From assembly GCA_938023035.1 (NCBI GenBank), contig CALIDI010000016.1, positions 62,001-126,000 of the forward strand: a stretch of DNA of 64,000 nt, in the 5' to 3' direction. A model generated the notes under the pieces. The model ran no database searches. It had not been told where the DNA came from and saw only the letters and a list, made by a program, of their open reading frames with translations. Within the stretch, counting starts at the first letter, position 1, and each line of letters opens with the position of its first letter. Made by a program: the position numbers and the translations under genes. This document shows positions 9,566 through 17,927 of the stretch, one piece after another. This stretch comes from an uncultured Leptolyngbyaceae cyanobacterium. GTDB taxonomy: Bacteria; Cyanobacteriota; Cyanobacteriia; Leptolyngbyales; Leptolyngbyaceae.

Positions 9566-9676
9566 GTAAGTAGCTGGGCGCAATTAAATTGAAGATGATT
9601 CTTGCGGAGGTGCAGGGGGTAGCCACCCCCTGCCTATAGGCGCAGCCCATCAACAGCGAACAAACTAGGACTACCA
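9566..9676 (+). mobile_element. small inverted-repeat element (AGTAAGT family), copy 1
   Basis: Begins GTAAGTAGCTGGGCGCAATT and ends near CTAGGACTAC, with a perfect internal hairpin GCAGGGGGT/ACCCCCTGC (9612-9620, 9625-9633, loop AGCC). The same ends occur at 42096-42207 and, inverted, at 56916-57040. It directly abuts the pilT stop codon, so its hairpin may serve as the pilT 3' end. The rest of 8984-9681 shows no credible gene. Confidence 0.65.
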
Positions 9677-9681
9677 GCCCT

Positions 9682-10956
9682 TTAAACCGGGTTGTAGGCT
9701 GCTCCCATGTTGCCATCCTCGAATTGGCGATTAGAGGTGCGAGAGGGGTCAAACCCTTCATTGCGAACGCGACGACGTAAGTCACCAGCATCGAAGGAAG
9801 CACGAACCGCTTCATCGGGGCTAATTTTACCCAGTAACACGAGTTCGCAAAGGGCCTGGTTCATGATTTGCATGCCTTCCGTCGAGTCAGTTTCCATCAA
9901 TTGGAAAGCTTCACCCTCTTCACCCTTAAGTAAATAGTCAGCCATAGCTGGGGTGTTAATCAAAATTTCGTGGACAGCAGTACGGCGGCCATCCGTTGTC
10001 GAAACAAGCTGTTGAGCAATGACAGAGATCAACGACTCAACGATTTGAATCCGCATTGTTGGCTGCTCGTCGGGGGTATAGATATTGAGCAACCGGTTCA
10101 CTGCCCCGATCGCATTGCGCGTGTGCAGCGTTCCCAATACTAGGTGCCCCGTTTGAGCGGCTTTGAGGGCCGTATCCACGGTGATGCGATCGCGCATTTC
10201 CCCGATCAGAATGACGTCTGGATCTTCCCGCAAAACCGAACGCAGGGCGTGTTGAAATTCCAGGGTATGAAGCCCGACCTCCCGCTGACTGATCAAGCAT
10301 TTTTGAGAGCTATGCACATACTCAATCGGATCTTCGATCGTCACCACATGCCGACTGGCATTTTCATTCAGGTAGCGCAACATAGCCGCTAGCGTGGTGG
10401 ACTTACCCGAACCCGTCGGGCCAGTAACCAGAATTAGCCCCTGGGGTCGCATCACCAGATCAGCTAAAACCCAGGGCAACCCCAGCCCATCAATAGAAGG
10501 CACTTCCAAGGAAATCAACCGTAAGACAATCGCTCCCCCGGTCAACGCCTCAAAACAATTAACCCGACAGCGCAGGAAGCCTGGGTAAAAGATAGCAGTA
10601 TCCAGTTCTTTTGATTGGGCAAAAGATTGCTGCTGCTGCGGCGTCAAAATCTCTTGTAAATAATGCTTGAACAATTCTGGTGTAACCATTGGCTGATCGC
10701 GGGGTTGCACCATTTCTCCCCGAATGCGAAAGCGCGGTGGCTCTCCGACCCGAATGTGAATATCTGAAGCATGGCGAGCATGGGCATCTCGCACCATTTG
10801 CTCAATCGTAGAGGTGGGGCGTGCCGCTACAGCAGGGGTTGAGAGTGTCGGAGGGGGAGGCGGTGGAACTGCCGCCGCATGATCTTGAGCGCGGGGCGCA
10901 GAGCGAGGGGTAGAAGGTGAAGGTTGAGAGGGTTTTGGGGGGGGCAACGGATTCAT
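9682..10956 (-). CDS. pilT: type IV pilus retraction ATPase, PilT/PilU family
   Basis: A 424-residue secretion-type ATPase that powers pilus retraction. The first 45 residues are a Pro/Ala-rich unstructured extension. Then come the PAS-like N-terminal domain, Walker A GPTGSGKST (179-187), the Asp box DPDVILIGEMRD, the His box GHLVLGTLHT, and a C-terminal segment MNQALCELVLLGKISPDEA. That tail resembles PilU as much as PilT1, so it may be the second PilT paralogue (PilT2) known in cyanobacteria rather than the main retraction motor. It stands apart from other pil genes in this window and is divergent from the DUF58 gene across 188 bp. Confidence 0.88.
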   Translation of the reverse strand: MNPLPPPKPSQPSPSTPRSAPRAQDHAAAVPPPPPPTLSTPAVAARPTSTIEQMVRDAHARHASDIHIRVGEPPRFRIRGEMVQPRDQPMVTPELFKHYLQEILTPQQQQSFAQSKELDTAIFYPGFLRCRVNCFEALTGGAIVLRLISLEVPSIDGLGLPWVLADLVMRPQGLILVTGPTGSGKSTTLAAMLRYLNENASRHVVTIEDPIEYVHSSQKCLISQREVGLHTLEFQHALRSVLREDPDVILIGEMRDRITVDTALKAAQTGHLVLGTLHTRNAIGAVNRLLNIYTPDEQPTMRIQIVESLISVIAQQLVSTTDGRRTAVHEILINTPAMADYLLKGEEGEAFQLMETDSTEGMQIMNQALCELVLLGKISPDEAVRASFDAGDLRRRVRNEGFDPSRTSNRQFEDGNMGAAYNPV

Positions 10957-11144
10957 AGAGGTTATTAATTAATCGATGGACTTAAGACTGGGTATGCTAA
11001 CTACAACACTGAAAATTGAGTGAATCCAAACAACGGTGACGTTCAGGAGCGGATTCAGACACCTCATGCTAGTGCTCCAATTATTGTAATGATGCTGACA
11101 TCAACCGTATCGATCCTGATCACATCTGATACAAAATTCTTCTA

Positions 11145-12320
11145 ATGAACCGAACCCATCGTTTTGTGAATTGGCTAGAAACCCATTGGGTTGCACCTTC
11201 GTTTGGGGGTTCTCTGCTAACAGCGTTTGCCTTTTTCTTCTTTATTGCAGCGACGAATACTTTGACTGGCTGGCTCTATGTGCTTAGTGGCATTGGGGCC
11301 GCCCTGTTGCTGGTTGCTGCAATTCTTCCTAGACGTAACCTGAAGGCCCTGCAAGTCCGTCGGGAGTCAATTCAGCCAGTGAGCGCAGGAGACCCCCTCA
11401 CCATCACCGTCTGCGTAGAAAACCCGACCAACTCTGCCAAAACCCTCTTAGAACTGCATGACCCATTGCCGCAAACTTTGGGGTTGCCTCAAAAACAGGC
11501 AATTGAGGCGATCGCGGCTAAAACCGTGTATCACTGGAGCTATTCTCAGGCGACTCAGCATCGGGGAATTTATCACTGGCAAAATATTCGGGTTAGAACA
11601 GCTGCTCCCCTGGGGTTATTCTGGCATAGCCGTTTGTATCCGGCGAAAGCAACCGCCGTTGTTTACCCGACCGTTTTACCGCTGACCTGCTGCCCATTGA
11701 TTGATCAGTTGGGTCGGGATGATAGCTTGCAAACCTGGAGTGACCGTCGTCCCGAAGCGGCTTCAGAAGGTCTCACTCGTTCCCTTCGCCCCTATCGGTG
11801 GGGTGACCCGATTCGGCTGGTGCATTGGCGCAGTAGTGCCCGTTATGGGGAATTGCGTGTGCGCGAGCTAGAAACCTTAACAGGGGGCAACAACCTGATC
11901 GTCGCCCTAGATAGTGCCCCCCTCTGGCAAGCTGACGACTTTGAACAGGCTGTGATTGCGGCGGCTTCTCTCTACTTCTATGCCCAGCACCAGCAGTTGA
12001 ATGTGCGTTTGTGGACAGCGGGCACTGGCCTCATCCATGGGCAGTTGCCGGTGCTAGAAGCGCTAGCCGCAATCCAGGCTGGCGAAACGGTCGTGGCAAC
12101 GCCTCCAACCCAGGGCGCGCTGATCTGGTTAACCCAAAATCCTGAAAGTCTAGCGCAACTCTGGAATCCTTGCCGTTGGCTGTTGTGGGATCGGAGTTTT
12201 GCCAGTTTGCCCCATGAAAACCGCGCAACAAGCCGACTTCGTCCAATTTCCCCAGGTATCGTGCTGCATCCAGAAAAGTCGCTGCAGGAACATCTGCAAA
12301 ACCCACTTCCGGTGTTTTAG
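11145..12320 (+). CDS. DUF58 domain-containing membrane-anchored protein
   Basis: A 391-residue protein with two transmembrane helices near the N-terminus (about 22-60), a beta-rich middle, and the DUF58 signature around residues 220-245 (LRPYRWGDPIRLVHWRSSAR), followed by a von Willebrand-A-like fold (LIVALDSAPLW). In many bacteria DUF58 proteins accompany a MoxR ATPase and transglutaminase-like proteins; neither is seen here. Function unknown. It is followed 67 bp later by the DUF309 gene on the same strand. No motif suggests an enzyme active site. Confidence 0.85.
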   Translation: MNRTHRFVNWLETHWVAPSFGGSLLTAFAFFFFIAATNTLTGWLYVLSGIGAALLLVAAILPRRNLKALQVRRESIQPVSAGDPLTITVCVENPTNSAKTLLELHDPLPQTLGLPQKQAIEAIAAKTVYHWSYSQATQHRGIYHWQNIRVRTAAPLGLFWHSRLYPAKATAVVYPTVLPLTCCPLIDQLGRDDSLQTWSDRRPEAASEGLTRSLRPYRWGDPIRLVHWRSSARYGELRVRELETLTGGNNLIVALDSAPLWQADDFEQAVIAAASLYFYAQHQQLNVRLWTAGTGLIHGQLPVLEALAAIQAGETVVATPPTQGALIWLTQNPESLAQLWNPCRWLLWDRSFASLPHENRATSRLRPISPGIVLHPEKSLQEHLQNPLPVF

Positions 12321-12387
12321 TGGAGAATGGACAGCAGTTGTCGTGCCGCGATCGCAAGCACAGCCCCAATCTACAATCCACCATTCT

Positions 12388-12816
12388 ATGGAATCAATGC
12401 CCCCGGAATTTTGGCAAGGGGTTGACCAGTTCAACCAGCATCAATTCTATGCCTGCCATGACACCCTAGAAGCGCTCTGGATGGAGGCTCCCCAGACCGA
12501 AAAACGGTTCTATCAGGGCATTTTGCAAGTGGCGGTAGGGCTGTATCACTTTGGCAACCACAATTGGCGCGGTGCCGTCATTTCCATAGGAGAGGGACTG
12601 GGCCGGTTACAAACCTATTTGCCCGACTATGCAGGCCTCGATATTGAAACTTTTGTGATGGAGACTCATCATTTACTCAAGGCACTACAGGCCCAGGGTG
12701 CCGATGCGATCGCCCACCTTGACCAGCAAATGACCCAGATTGGCGCTGTGCCCGAGGAAAATGTGCCGACGTTTCCAGTTTTACGCCGGTTAGGGGAACC
12801 ATCTGTTTTGGAATAG
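12388..12816 (+). CDS. DUF309 domain-containing protein
   Basis: A 142-residue helical protein with the DUF309 core FNQHQFYACHDTLEALWMEA and FYQGILQVAVGLYHFGNHNW. The motif H-x2-LE-x-LW is the family hallmark. The fold is an all-alpha bundle with a likely ligand pocket; no biochemical role is established that I can name. The frame is open to 12199, but upstream residues look like read-through of the DUF58 gene in another frame. ATG 12388 or 12397 is the likely start. It probably shares a transcript with the DUF58 gene. Only weak SD-like sequence precedes it. Confidence 0.78.
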   Translation: MESMPPEFWQGVDQFNQHQFYACHDTLEALWMEAPQTEKRFYQGILQVAVGLYHFGNHNWRGAVISIGEGLGRLQTYLPDYAGLDIETFVMETHHLLKALQAQGADAIAHLDQQMTQIGAVPEENVPTFPVLRRLGEPSVLE

Positions 12817-13127
12817 TCGTCTATCAAGCTATCGCTCTAACGATTTTCGGCAGAGCATGGGGTTTGCAAGGTCATCTTTTCCTTTGTTTTGGGGGCGCTC
12901 GAGGTCAAGCAGATTGGGTAGACTACTAGGTGAGTCTGCTATCTTTAAAGTCTTCATCAGTCCTACGCAGATGCGGCTTGTCTGCTTTTCCCAATCCTGC
13001 TGTCTCCAGCCATCCCCGAATGCAGGCAGAATGCCGCCTTTCTTTTCACTTGATGTGGCCTCACGTTATTCCCATCCGTCCGTTTCATGCTTAATACCCT
13101 CTATTCATTTCGTTTCGATTTGCTCCT
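12817..13127. other. spacer between the DUF309 gene and the lptA-like gene
   Basis: No gene, repeat or terminator with a clear T-run recognised. Open frames here read as low-quality, Ser/Cys/Phe-rich sequence unlike their neighbours. Confidence 0.4.
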
Positions 13128-13616
13128 ATGAATGTGTTTCTACCCTTTCAATGGAATTCTCAGCAACAGCACAGGGCCTTAGTGCTAGGTAGTGCAGCGG
13201 CGATCGCCCTGAGTCTGGGGGGGCTAGTAACTGGTTTCGTGCTGAGCGATCGCCCCGCTGAAGCCCAAACACCGCAGGGACAGGCTCTGACCCTGCGCTC
13301 TGACATCCAGGAAGCCAATGCCAAAACGGGCGTCATTACAGCAAGGGGAAATGTCCAGATTTTTTATCCGGCACGACAAATTCAAGCAACGGCAGCCCAG
13401 GCTCAATACTTTAGCCGTGAACGCCGCATCGTTTTAAGCGGTAATGTCTATGTTCTGCAACAGGGCAACAGCCTGCGGGGCGAAACTATTACCTATTTGA
13501 TTGATGAAGGGCGATTTGTAGCACTACCTCAGGCCCCTAAACAAGTCGAGTCGATTTACTTGGTTCCCGAAAACGCTGACCCAGTCGTAACACCTGCTTC
13601 TGTCGCTCCGTTCTAG
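13128..13616 (+). CDS. LptA/OstA-like periplasmic lipopolysaccharide-transport protein
   Basis: A 162-residue protein with an N-terminal hydrophobic segment (about 17-40, ending AEA-Q, a plausible signal cleavage). It is followed by a beta-jellyroll OstA-like domain: LTLRSDIQEANAKTGVITAR, GNVQIFYPARQIQATAAQAQ, and GNVYVLQQGNSLRGETITY. In the Lpt system this protein forms the bridge carrying LPS from the inner-membrane ABC complex to LptD. The context supports this: lptB and an LptF/G permease follow on the same strand, after a 498-bp spacer. Length is typical. The ATG at 13128 gives a sensible export signal. Confidence 0.85.
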   Translation: MNVFLPFQWNSQQQHRALVLGSAAAIALSLGGLVTGFVLSDRPAEAQTPQGQALTLRSDIQEANAKTGVITARGNVQIFYPARQIQATAAQAQYFSRERRIVLSGNVYVLQQGNSLRGETITYLIDEGRFVALPQAPKQVESIYLVPENADPVVTPASVAPF

Positions 13617-13621
13617 CAAAA

Positions 13622-13677
13622 GGCATTGCTTAACGAAGGGATGAATTGGGTGATTCCTAGCCAGATTCAGCAACGTC
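13622..13677 (+). repeat. small inverted-repeat element, copy 2 (uninterrupted)
   Basis: From GGCATTGCTTAACGAAGGGA to GATTCAGCAACGTC, with imperfect inverted ends (GTTGCTTAAC-like against GTTGCTGAAT on the other strand). It represents the uninterrupted form of the sequence split at 6750-6917. A partial copy of the left end lies inverted at about 37991-38010. The remaining spacer to 14114 has no recognisable gene. Confidence 0.6.
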
Positions 13678-14114
13678 TAGCACCCGTTGGACGATAGTTT
13701 GCTGTGATGCCCTATCAGCTCACAGGTCGAATTCAGCAGATTTGGGGGCAAGAGTGAGGGCGTATTCCCCCAGGTCAAGGGCTTTAGATGAAGAGAAGCA
13801 GAATAACCAACCCTGACACTAGAGCCGGCAGGGGCCAGTCGCTTTAAAGTTTAGGGTGGCGAGCCAGCCATCCGACGGCTTTGATCGGGGCAGCACAACT
13901 GCCTTAACAGAATGCCAATTGCAACGAAAGATGAGTCAGATACTCGATTGAACGATTGGCACCGTAGGGCTTCTGCGATTGAAAATCGCAAATCTACAAT
14001 GGTACGACCTGGGTCAGGTAATCTTTCTGAGGCTTACCCATGCTCTTTTGATAGGATGGTCTACGAGTTTCTCATCCTGGGTGTGGGCAACAAAAGCTCG
14101 ATAGGAGTGGGCGG

Positions 14115-14843
14115 TTGAAAATAGCGCTGGAAAATGTTCACAAGTTTTACGGGCAAAGGGCTGTTGTCAGCCGGGTCAGCTTGTCGGTGGCTCAGGGGGA
14201 AGTGGTGGGCTTACTCGGCCCTAATGGGGCAGGCAAGACTACCACTTTTTATATCGCGACCGGTTTGGAAAAGCCTGACGAAGGTCGCGTCTGGTTAAAT
14301 GATCAGGATATTACCCAATTACCGATTCATCAGCGGGCACGCCTGGGGATTGGTTATCTGGCCCAGGAAGCCAGTGTATTTCGGTACTTGACTGTTCGAG
14401 AAAATCTGTTGCTGGTGATGCAGCAAACCAATGTGCCGCGTCGTGAACGCGAAGGGCGGCTGCGTTATCTCTTGAAGGAATTTCGCCTGGAGGCAGTTGA
14501 GCATTCTCTGGGGATTCAGGTATCTGGGGGCGAACGACGGCGAACTGAGTTGGCCAGGGCACTGGCCAGTGGTCGTAATGGGCCTAAGTTTTTACTACTG
14601 GATGAACCCTTTGCGGGGGTTGATCCGATCGCCGTCGCAGAAATTCAAGAAATTGTTGCCACCCTGCGCGATCGCCGCCTAGGCATCCTGATTACCGATC
14701 ACAACGTGCGGGAAACCCTAGCCATTACCAACCGCTCCTATATCATGCGTGATGGCCAAATTTTGGCCGCAGGGAGTTCAGAAGAGCTGTACAACAACCC
14801 CCTTGTGCGTCAATACTACCTGGGTGACAACTTTCAGCTTTGA
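14115..14843 (+). CDS. lptB: LPS export ABC transporter ATP-binding protein LptB
   Basis: A 242-residue ABC ATPase. Walker A is GPNGAGKTT, the Q-loop region is IGYLAQEASVFRYLTVRENL (the LptB-typical form), the signature is VSGGERRRTELARAL, Walker B is FLLLDEPFAGVD, and the switch region is ITDHNVRETL. It energises LPS extraction by the LptF/G permease. The best start is TTG at 14115, giving MKIALENVHKFYG; no ATG is available near the conserved start, so a rare initiation codon is likely. The permease gene follows 59 bp later. Confidence 0.95.
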   Translation: MKIALENVHKFYGQRAVVSRVSLSVAQGEVVGLLGPNGAGKTTTFYIATGLEKPDEGRVWLNDQDITQLPIHQRARLGIGYLAQEASVFRYLTVRENLLLVMQQTNVPRREREGRLRYLLKEFRLEAVEHSLGIQVSGGERRRTELARALASGRNGPKFLLLDEPFAGVDPIAVAEIQEIVATLRDRRLGILITDHNVRETLAITNRSYIMRDGQILAAGSSEELYNNPLVRQYYLGDNFQL

Positions 14844-14902
14844 GCCACAATCCTAGAGTGATTCAACCTGTGACCTTGTTTTTTCCTTGATTGAGCAGCT
14901 TT

Positions 14903-16087
14903 ATGGCGACTAGTTTTCCCACAACCAAGTTTTCTTTCAACCCGCTGGTGTGGCTAGGTGTGCCGATTATGGATCGCTACATCATTGGTGAATTGATTCT
15001 ACCCTTCCTGTTTGGGGTGGGTGCTTTTTCATCGATTGGGGTCGCGATCGGCGTGTTATTTGACTTAATGCGCCGAATTACCGAAGCAGGACTATCTCCC
15101 TGGTTAGCCTTAGAAATTTTCTTTCTGAAGTTGCCCTACTTTCTCAGTCTTTCCCTTCCTATGGCACTGTTGTTAGCCTGTCTAATGATTTATGGCCGCC
15201 TATCTAGTGATAGTGAAGTGATTGCTCTACGCAGTTCTGGGGTCAGTGTTTATCGGTTAGTTTTGCCCGCATTACTGGTGGGTCTAGTCACAACCGGGGT
15301 TATGTTTGCCTTTAATGAAGCCATTGTTCCAGCAGCTAATCGACAGGCCACTATTACTCTGGAGCGCGCCCTCAAGGGGAAAGACCCCGCCGCCTTTCGG
15401 GAGCATAATATTCTTTATCAGGAATTTGGAAATCAGGAACAAGCAGACGGCTCGCAACGAAAAGCCCTCAACCGTATTTTTTATGCAAAAGAATTTGATG
15501 GCCAGCAAATGATTGGACTGACGGTCTTAGACTTTTCGCAAACTGGCTTAAATCAGGTACTGTTGTCGAAGACAGCAACCTGGAACAATGACCGGAAAAC
15601 CTGGGATTTTGCTGATGGAACCATTTATGTCATTGATCCAGAAGGTTCCTACCGCAACATTATTCGCTTTGATCGGCAGCAGTTGGAGCTACCTCGCGCC
15701 CCGCTCGATATTGCCAAGACCAGTACGGATCCCATTGAAATGAATATTGCTGAAATTCAGCAGTATCTCAGAACAGTGGGGGATAGTGGCAACGACAAGG
15801 AAATTCGTAAGCTCCGCCTGCGGATTGAACAAAAAGTGTCGCTGCCCTTTTCTTGCCTGATGTTTGGCCTGATCGGCTCAACGCTGGGTATTAGCCGCCA
15901 GCGCTCAGGCCGCAGGGCAACGGGCTTTGGTATTAGCTTAATCTTGATTGTGTCGTACTATCTGGCAACCAGCATTTGTGAGGCATTTTACTCCTTTGAT
16001 GTGCTGTCACCACTAATGGCGGCCTGGTTGCCGACAATGATTGGGTTTGCCGCAGGCGTTCTGCTTTTAATCCAACGAAATCGCTAA
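14903..16087 (+). CDS. LptF/LptG family permease
   Basis: A 394-residue inner-membrane permease of the YjgP/YjgQ family. Three transmembrane helices lie N-terminally (about 28-130), starting with MDRYIIGELILPFLFGVGAF. A periplasmic beta-jellyroll follows (about 150-290), then three C-terminal helices (about 308-392, including LPFSCLMFGLIGSTLGIS). It passes LPS to the LptA-like protein. Only one LptF/G-type gene is present here, fitting the cyanobacterial pattern of a single permease that would act as a homodimer (inference). ATG 14903 is preferred over TTG 14891. Confidence 0.9.
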   Translation: MATSFPTTKFSFNPLVWLGVPIMDRYIIGELILPFLFGVGAFSSIGVAIGVLFDLMRRITEAGLSPWLALEIFFLKLPYFLSLSLPMALLLACLMIYGRLSSDSEVIALRSSGVSVYRLVLPALLVGLVTTGVMFAFNEAIVPAANRQATITLERALKGKDPAAFREHNILYQEFGNQEQADGSQRKALNRIFYAKEFDGQQMIGLTVLDFSQTGLNQVLLSKTATWNNDRKTWDFADGTIYVIDPEGSYRNIIRFDRQQLELPRAPLDIAKTSTDPIEMNIAEIQQYLRTVGDSGNDKEIRKLRLRIEQKVSLPFSCLMFGLIGSTLGISRQRSGRRATGFGISLILIVSYYLATSICEAFYSFDVLSPLMAAWLPTMIGFAAGVLLLIQRNR

Positions 16088-16143
16088 GGTTAAGCACCTA
16101 CCCCACAAGCCCGCTGAGTTCAACTCCCCAATGCTTGGCACCA

Positions 16144-16962
16144 TTAGGTGCGATCCGTCAAAATTTCATAGCCTGTTTCAGTCACCAGAACTGTATGCTC
16201 AAACTGAGCGGAGAGCGCATTATCCACTGTGACGGCTGTCCAGCGATCGCTCAAGGTTCGGGTAAACTTCGAGCCAGCATTCACAATTGGCTCAATGGCC
16301 AAAGTCATACCGGCCTTGAGCTTAACATTGGGTAACTCCCTGGTGCGAAAATTAAACACCTGCGGCTCCTCATGCAGGTTACGCCCAACCCCATGACCGG
16401 TAAAGTCTTCGACTACGCTAAAATCATTCGCCTTCACATAATCTTCAATCGCCCCAGCAATATCAAGCAGGTAGGCTCCAGGCCGCACTTGCTCAATACC
16501 CTGATAGAGCGCGCCCTCCGCCACCTCAATCAACCGGGCGGCCTCTGGACTCACCGTGCCAACTGCGATCGTGATGCAGGAATCTCCATGAAAGCCCTCA
16601 AAGTAAGCCCCTGTGTCTACCTTCAGCACATCCCCAGCACGAATCAGTTTGCGCCGACTGGGAATGCCGTGCACCACTTCATGGTTAAGGCAGGCACAGA
16701 TTGAAGCAGGGAAACCGTGATAGCCCTTAAAGCTAGGGACAGCCCCCATTTCCCGAATACGCTTTTCGGCATAAGCATCGAGATCTGCCGTCGTCATACC
16801 GGGTTGTACCAATTCTGAAATTTCTTTGAGCACAGTTGCCACAATCCGCGCGGCCTGCCGCATGACTTCGATCTCAGCCGTCGATTTAATCTGAACACCA
16901 CGCCGCTGTTTACTGGGGGGCGGCAAAGCTGGACGACTCAGTAGTTGGCTGATCAGGTTCAT
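16144..16962 (-). CDS. map: type I methionine aminopeptidase
   Basis: A 272-residue metalloprotease removing the initiator methionine. Metal ligands are visible: Asp in [15 protein letters not shown] (two Asp), His in [14 protein letters not shown], Glu in LAIEPIV, and Glu in [12 protein letters not shown]. The substrate-binding His of [11 protein letters not shown] is present. About 20 residues ([16 protein letters not shown]) precede the core, as in organelle-like and longer cyanobacterial forms. It is convergent with the lptF-like gene (56 bp between stops). Confidence 0.96.
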   Translation of the reverse strand: MNLISQLLSRPALPPPSKQRRGVQIKSTAEIEVMRQAARIVATVLKEISELVQPGMTTADLDAYAEKRIREMGAVPSFKGYHGFPASICACLNHEVVHGIPSRRKLIRAGDVLKVDTGAYFEGFHGDSCITIAVGTVSPEAARLIEVAEGALYQGIEQVRPGAYLLDIAGAIEDYVKANDFSVVEDFTGHGVGRNLHEEPQVFNFRTRELPNVKLKAGMTLAIEPIVNAGSKFTRTLSDRWTAVTVDNALSAQFEHTVLVTETGYEILTDRT

Positions 16963-17293
16963 GGGCGTTTCCTACAGCAGGGGAATAGTAGAGAGTAATT
17001 TAACATTCTTAGCATAAGCGGAAACCAGAGATTCGTGCTGGATAGCGGCGGCATCTTCTCTGAGATGAGTGAAGACTGCAAAAGTGGAGGCCCAGGCCAT
17101 CACCCAAAAGTCATAGGCTCAAGCCTTTCAAGCTCTGGCAGGCCGCGATCGCTGCATGACAACTAGGAGCAGCAGCAGGAAAATACCCGACCCACTCCAC
17201 ACAAAGCCTCTGACAGAGTATTACGCAGATTTCGTGATTTTGTAAAAATATGTTAAGCTTCTCTCAGTGAAAGATCGAAATTTCGGAGTTTTT
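16963..17293. other. divergent spacer, map / Hlip gene
   Basis: Promoter region for both genes. An AT-rich stretch at 17230-17260 (TTTTGTAAAAATATGTTAAG) fits a promoter for the Hlip gene, and GGAG at 17285-17288 is its ribosome-binding site. No gene seen. Confidence 0.45.
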
Positions 17294-17503
17294 ATGAGAA
17301 GCGGTTCTTTAGTAGACGATCAAGGTAAGCTCAACAACTTTGCGATTGAACCTCAGATGTATGTCTCAGAGGGATCTGGGATGGGGTTCACCAAAAGGTC
17401 TGAAATGTTGAATGGTCGTCTAGCCATGGTTGGATTTATTGCCTTGTTGGCAATGGAAGCCTTGACGGGGCACGGGATTATTGGCTTTTTAACCAGTCTA
17501 TAG
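17294..17503 (+). CDS. high light-inducible protein (Hlip/SCP family)
   Basis: A 69-residue single-helix protein of the chlorophyll a/b-binding superfamily, acting in thylakoids in photoprotection and chlorophyll-protein assembly. The chlorophyll-binding helix is FTKRSEMLNGRLAMVGFIAL, with the E-x2-N-x-R-x-AM motif, followed by MEALTGHGIIGFL. ATG 17294 follows GGAG by 5 nt. An upstream in-frame GTG at 17267 would add nine residues and is less likely. A second, shorter Hlip lies at 50635-50778. An intrinsic terminator follows about 110 bp downstream. Confidence 0.93.
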   Translation: MRSGSLVDDQGKLNNFAIEPQMYVSEGSGMGFTKRSEMLNGRLAMVGFIALLAMEALTGHGIIGFLTSL

Positions 17504-17612
17504 GTTTTTGACCCGCACCCAGCTTGAGGTGGTAGTTTCTCACAGTCAAGACTCTGAGCCTGCCTTTGCTTGGGTCTGTGGTCAAGCCTCGTAATGTTTG
17601 AATCAACCGCAT

Positions 17613-17650
17613 GGAGCAGCGTTAGACACCGGTCAGGCGCTGCTTTTTTG
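17613..17650 (+). terminator. Rho-independent terminator after the Hlip gene
   Basis: AGCAGCG (17615-17621) pairs with CGCTGCT (17638-17644) followed by TTTTTT. It probably ends the Hlip transcript. Between it and metH (17928) nothing else is recognised. Confidence 0.8.
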
Positions 17651-17927
17651 TGAAGCGTTTTTTCGCCCGATGGAATGCCATTTTGAATTTTGCACGTGTG
17701 ATGAGCGTGTCAAATGATGATTGGGTCAAACGATTGGGCAATTTCGGCAAGCAAAGGCCCTGCAATGACAAGCATCTGTTGGCTATCTACCGCACTTCTT
17801 GGTGTTTCTGGCTTAAATCGGTACAAAGAGCGATCGGCGGCCATTTCTAACCCCTTCTGAATCAGCTAATCTAGAAGATCAGGTTGTCTTCTTTACGTTT
17901 CTTTGCACTGCTAGAACCTTGACTCCA

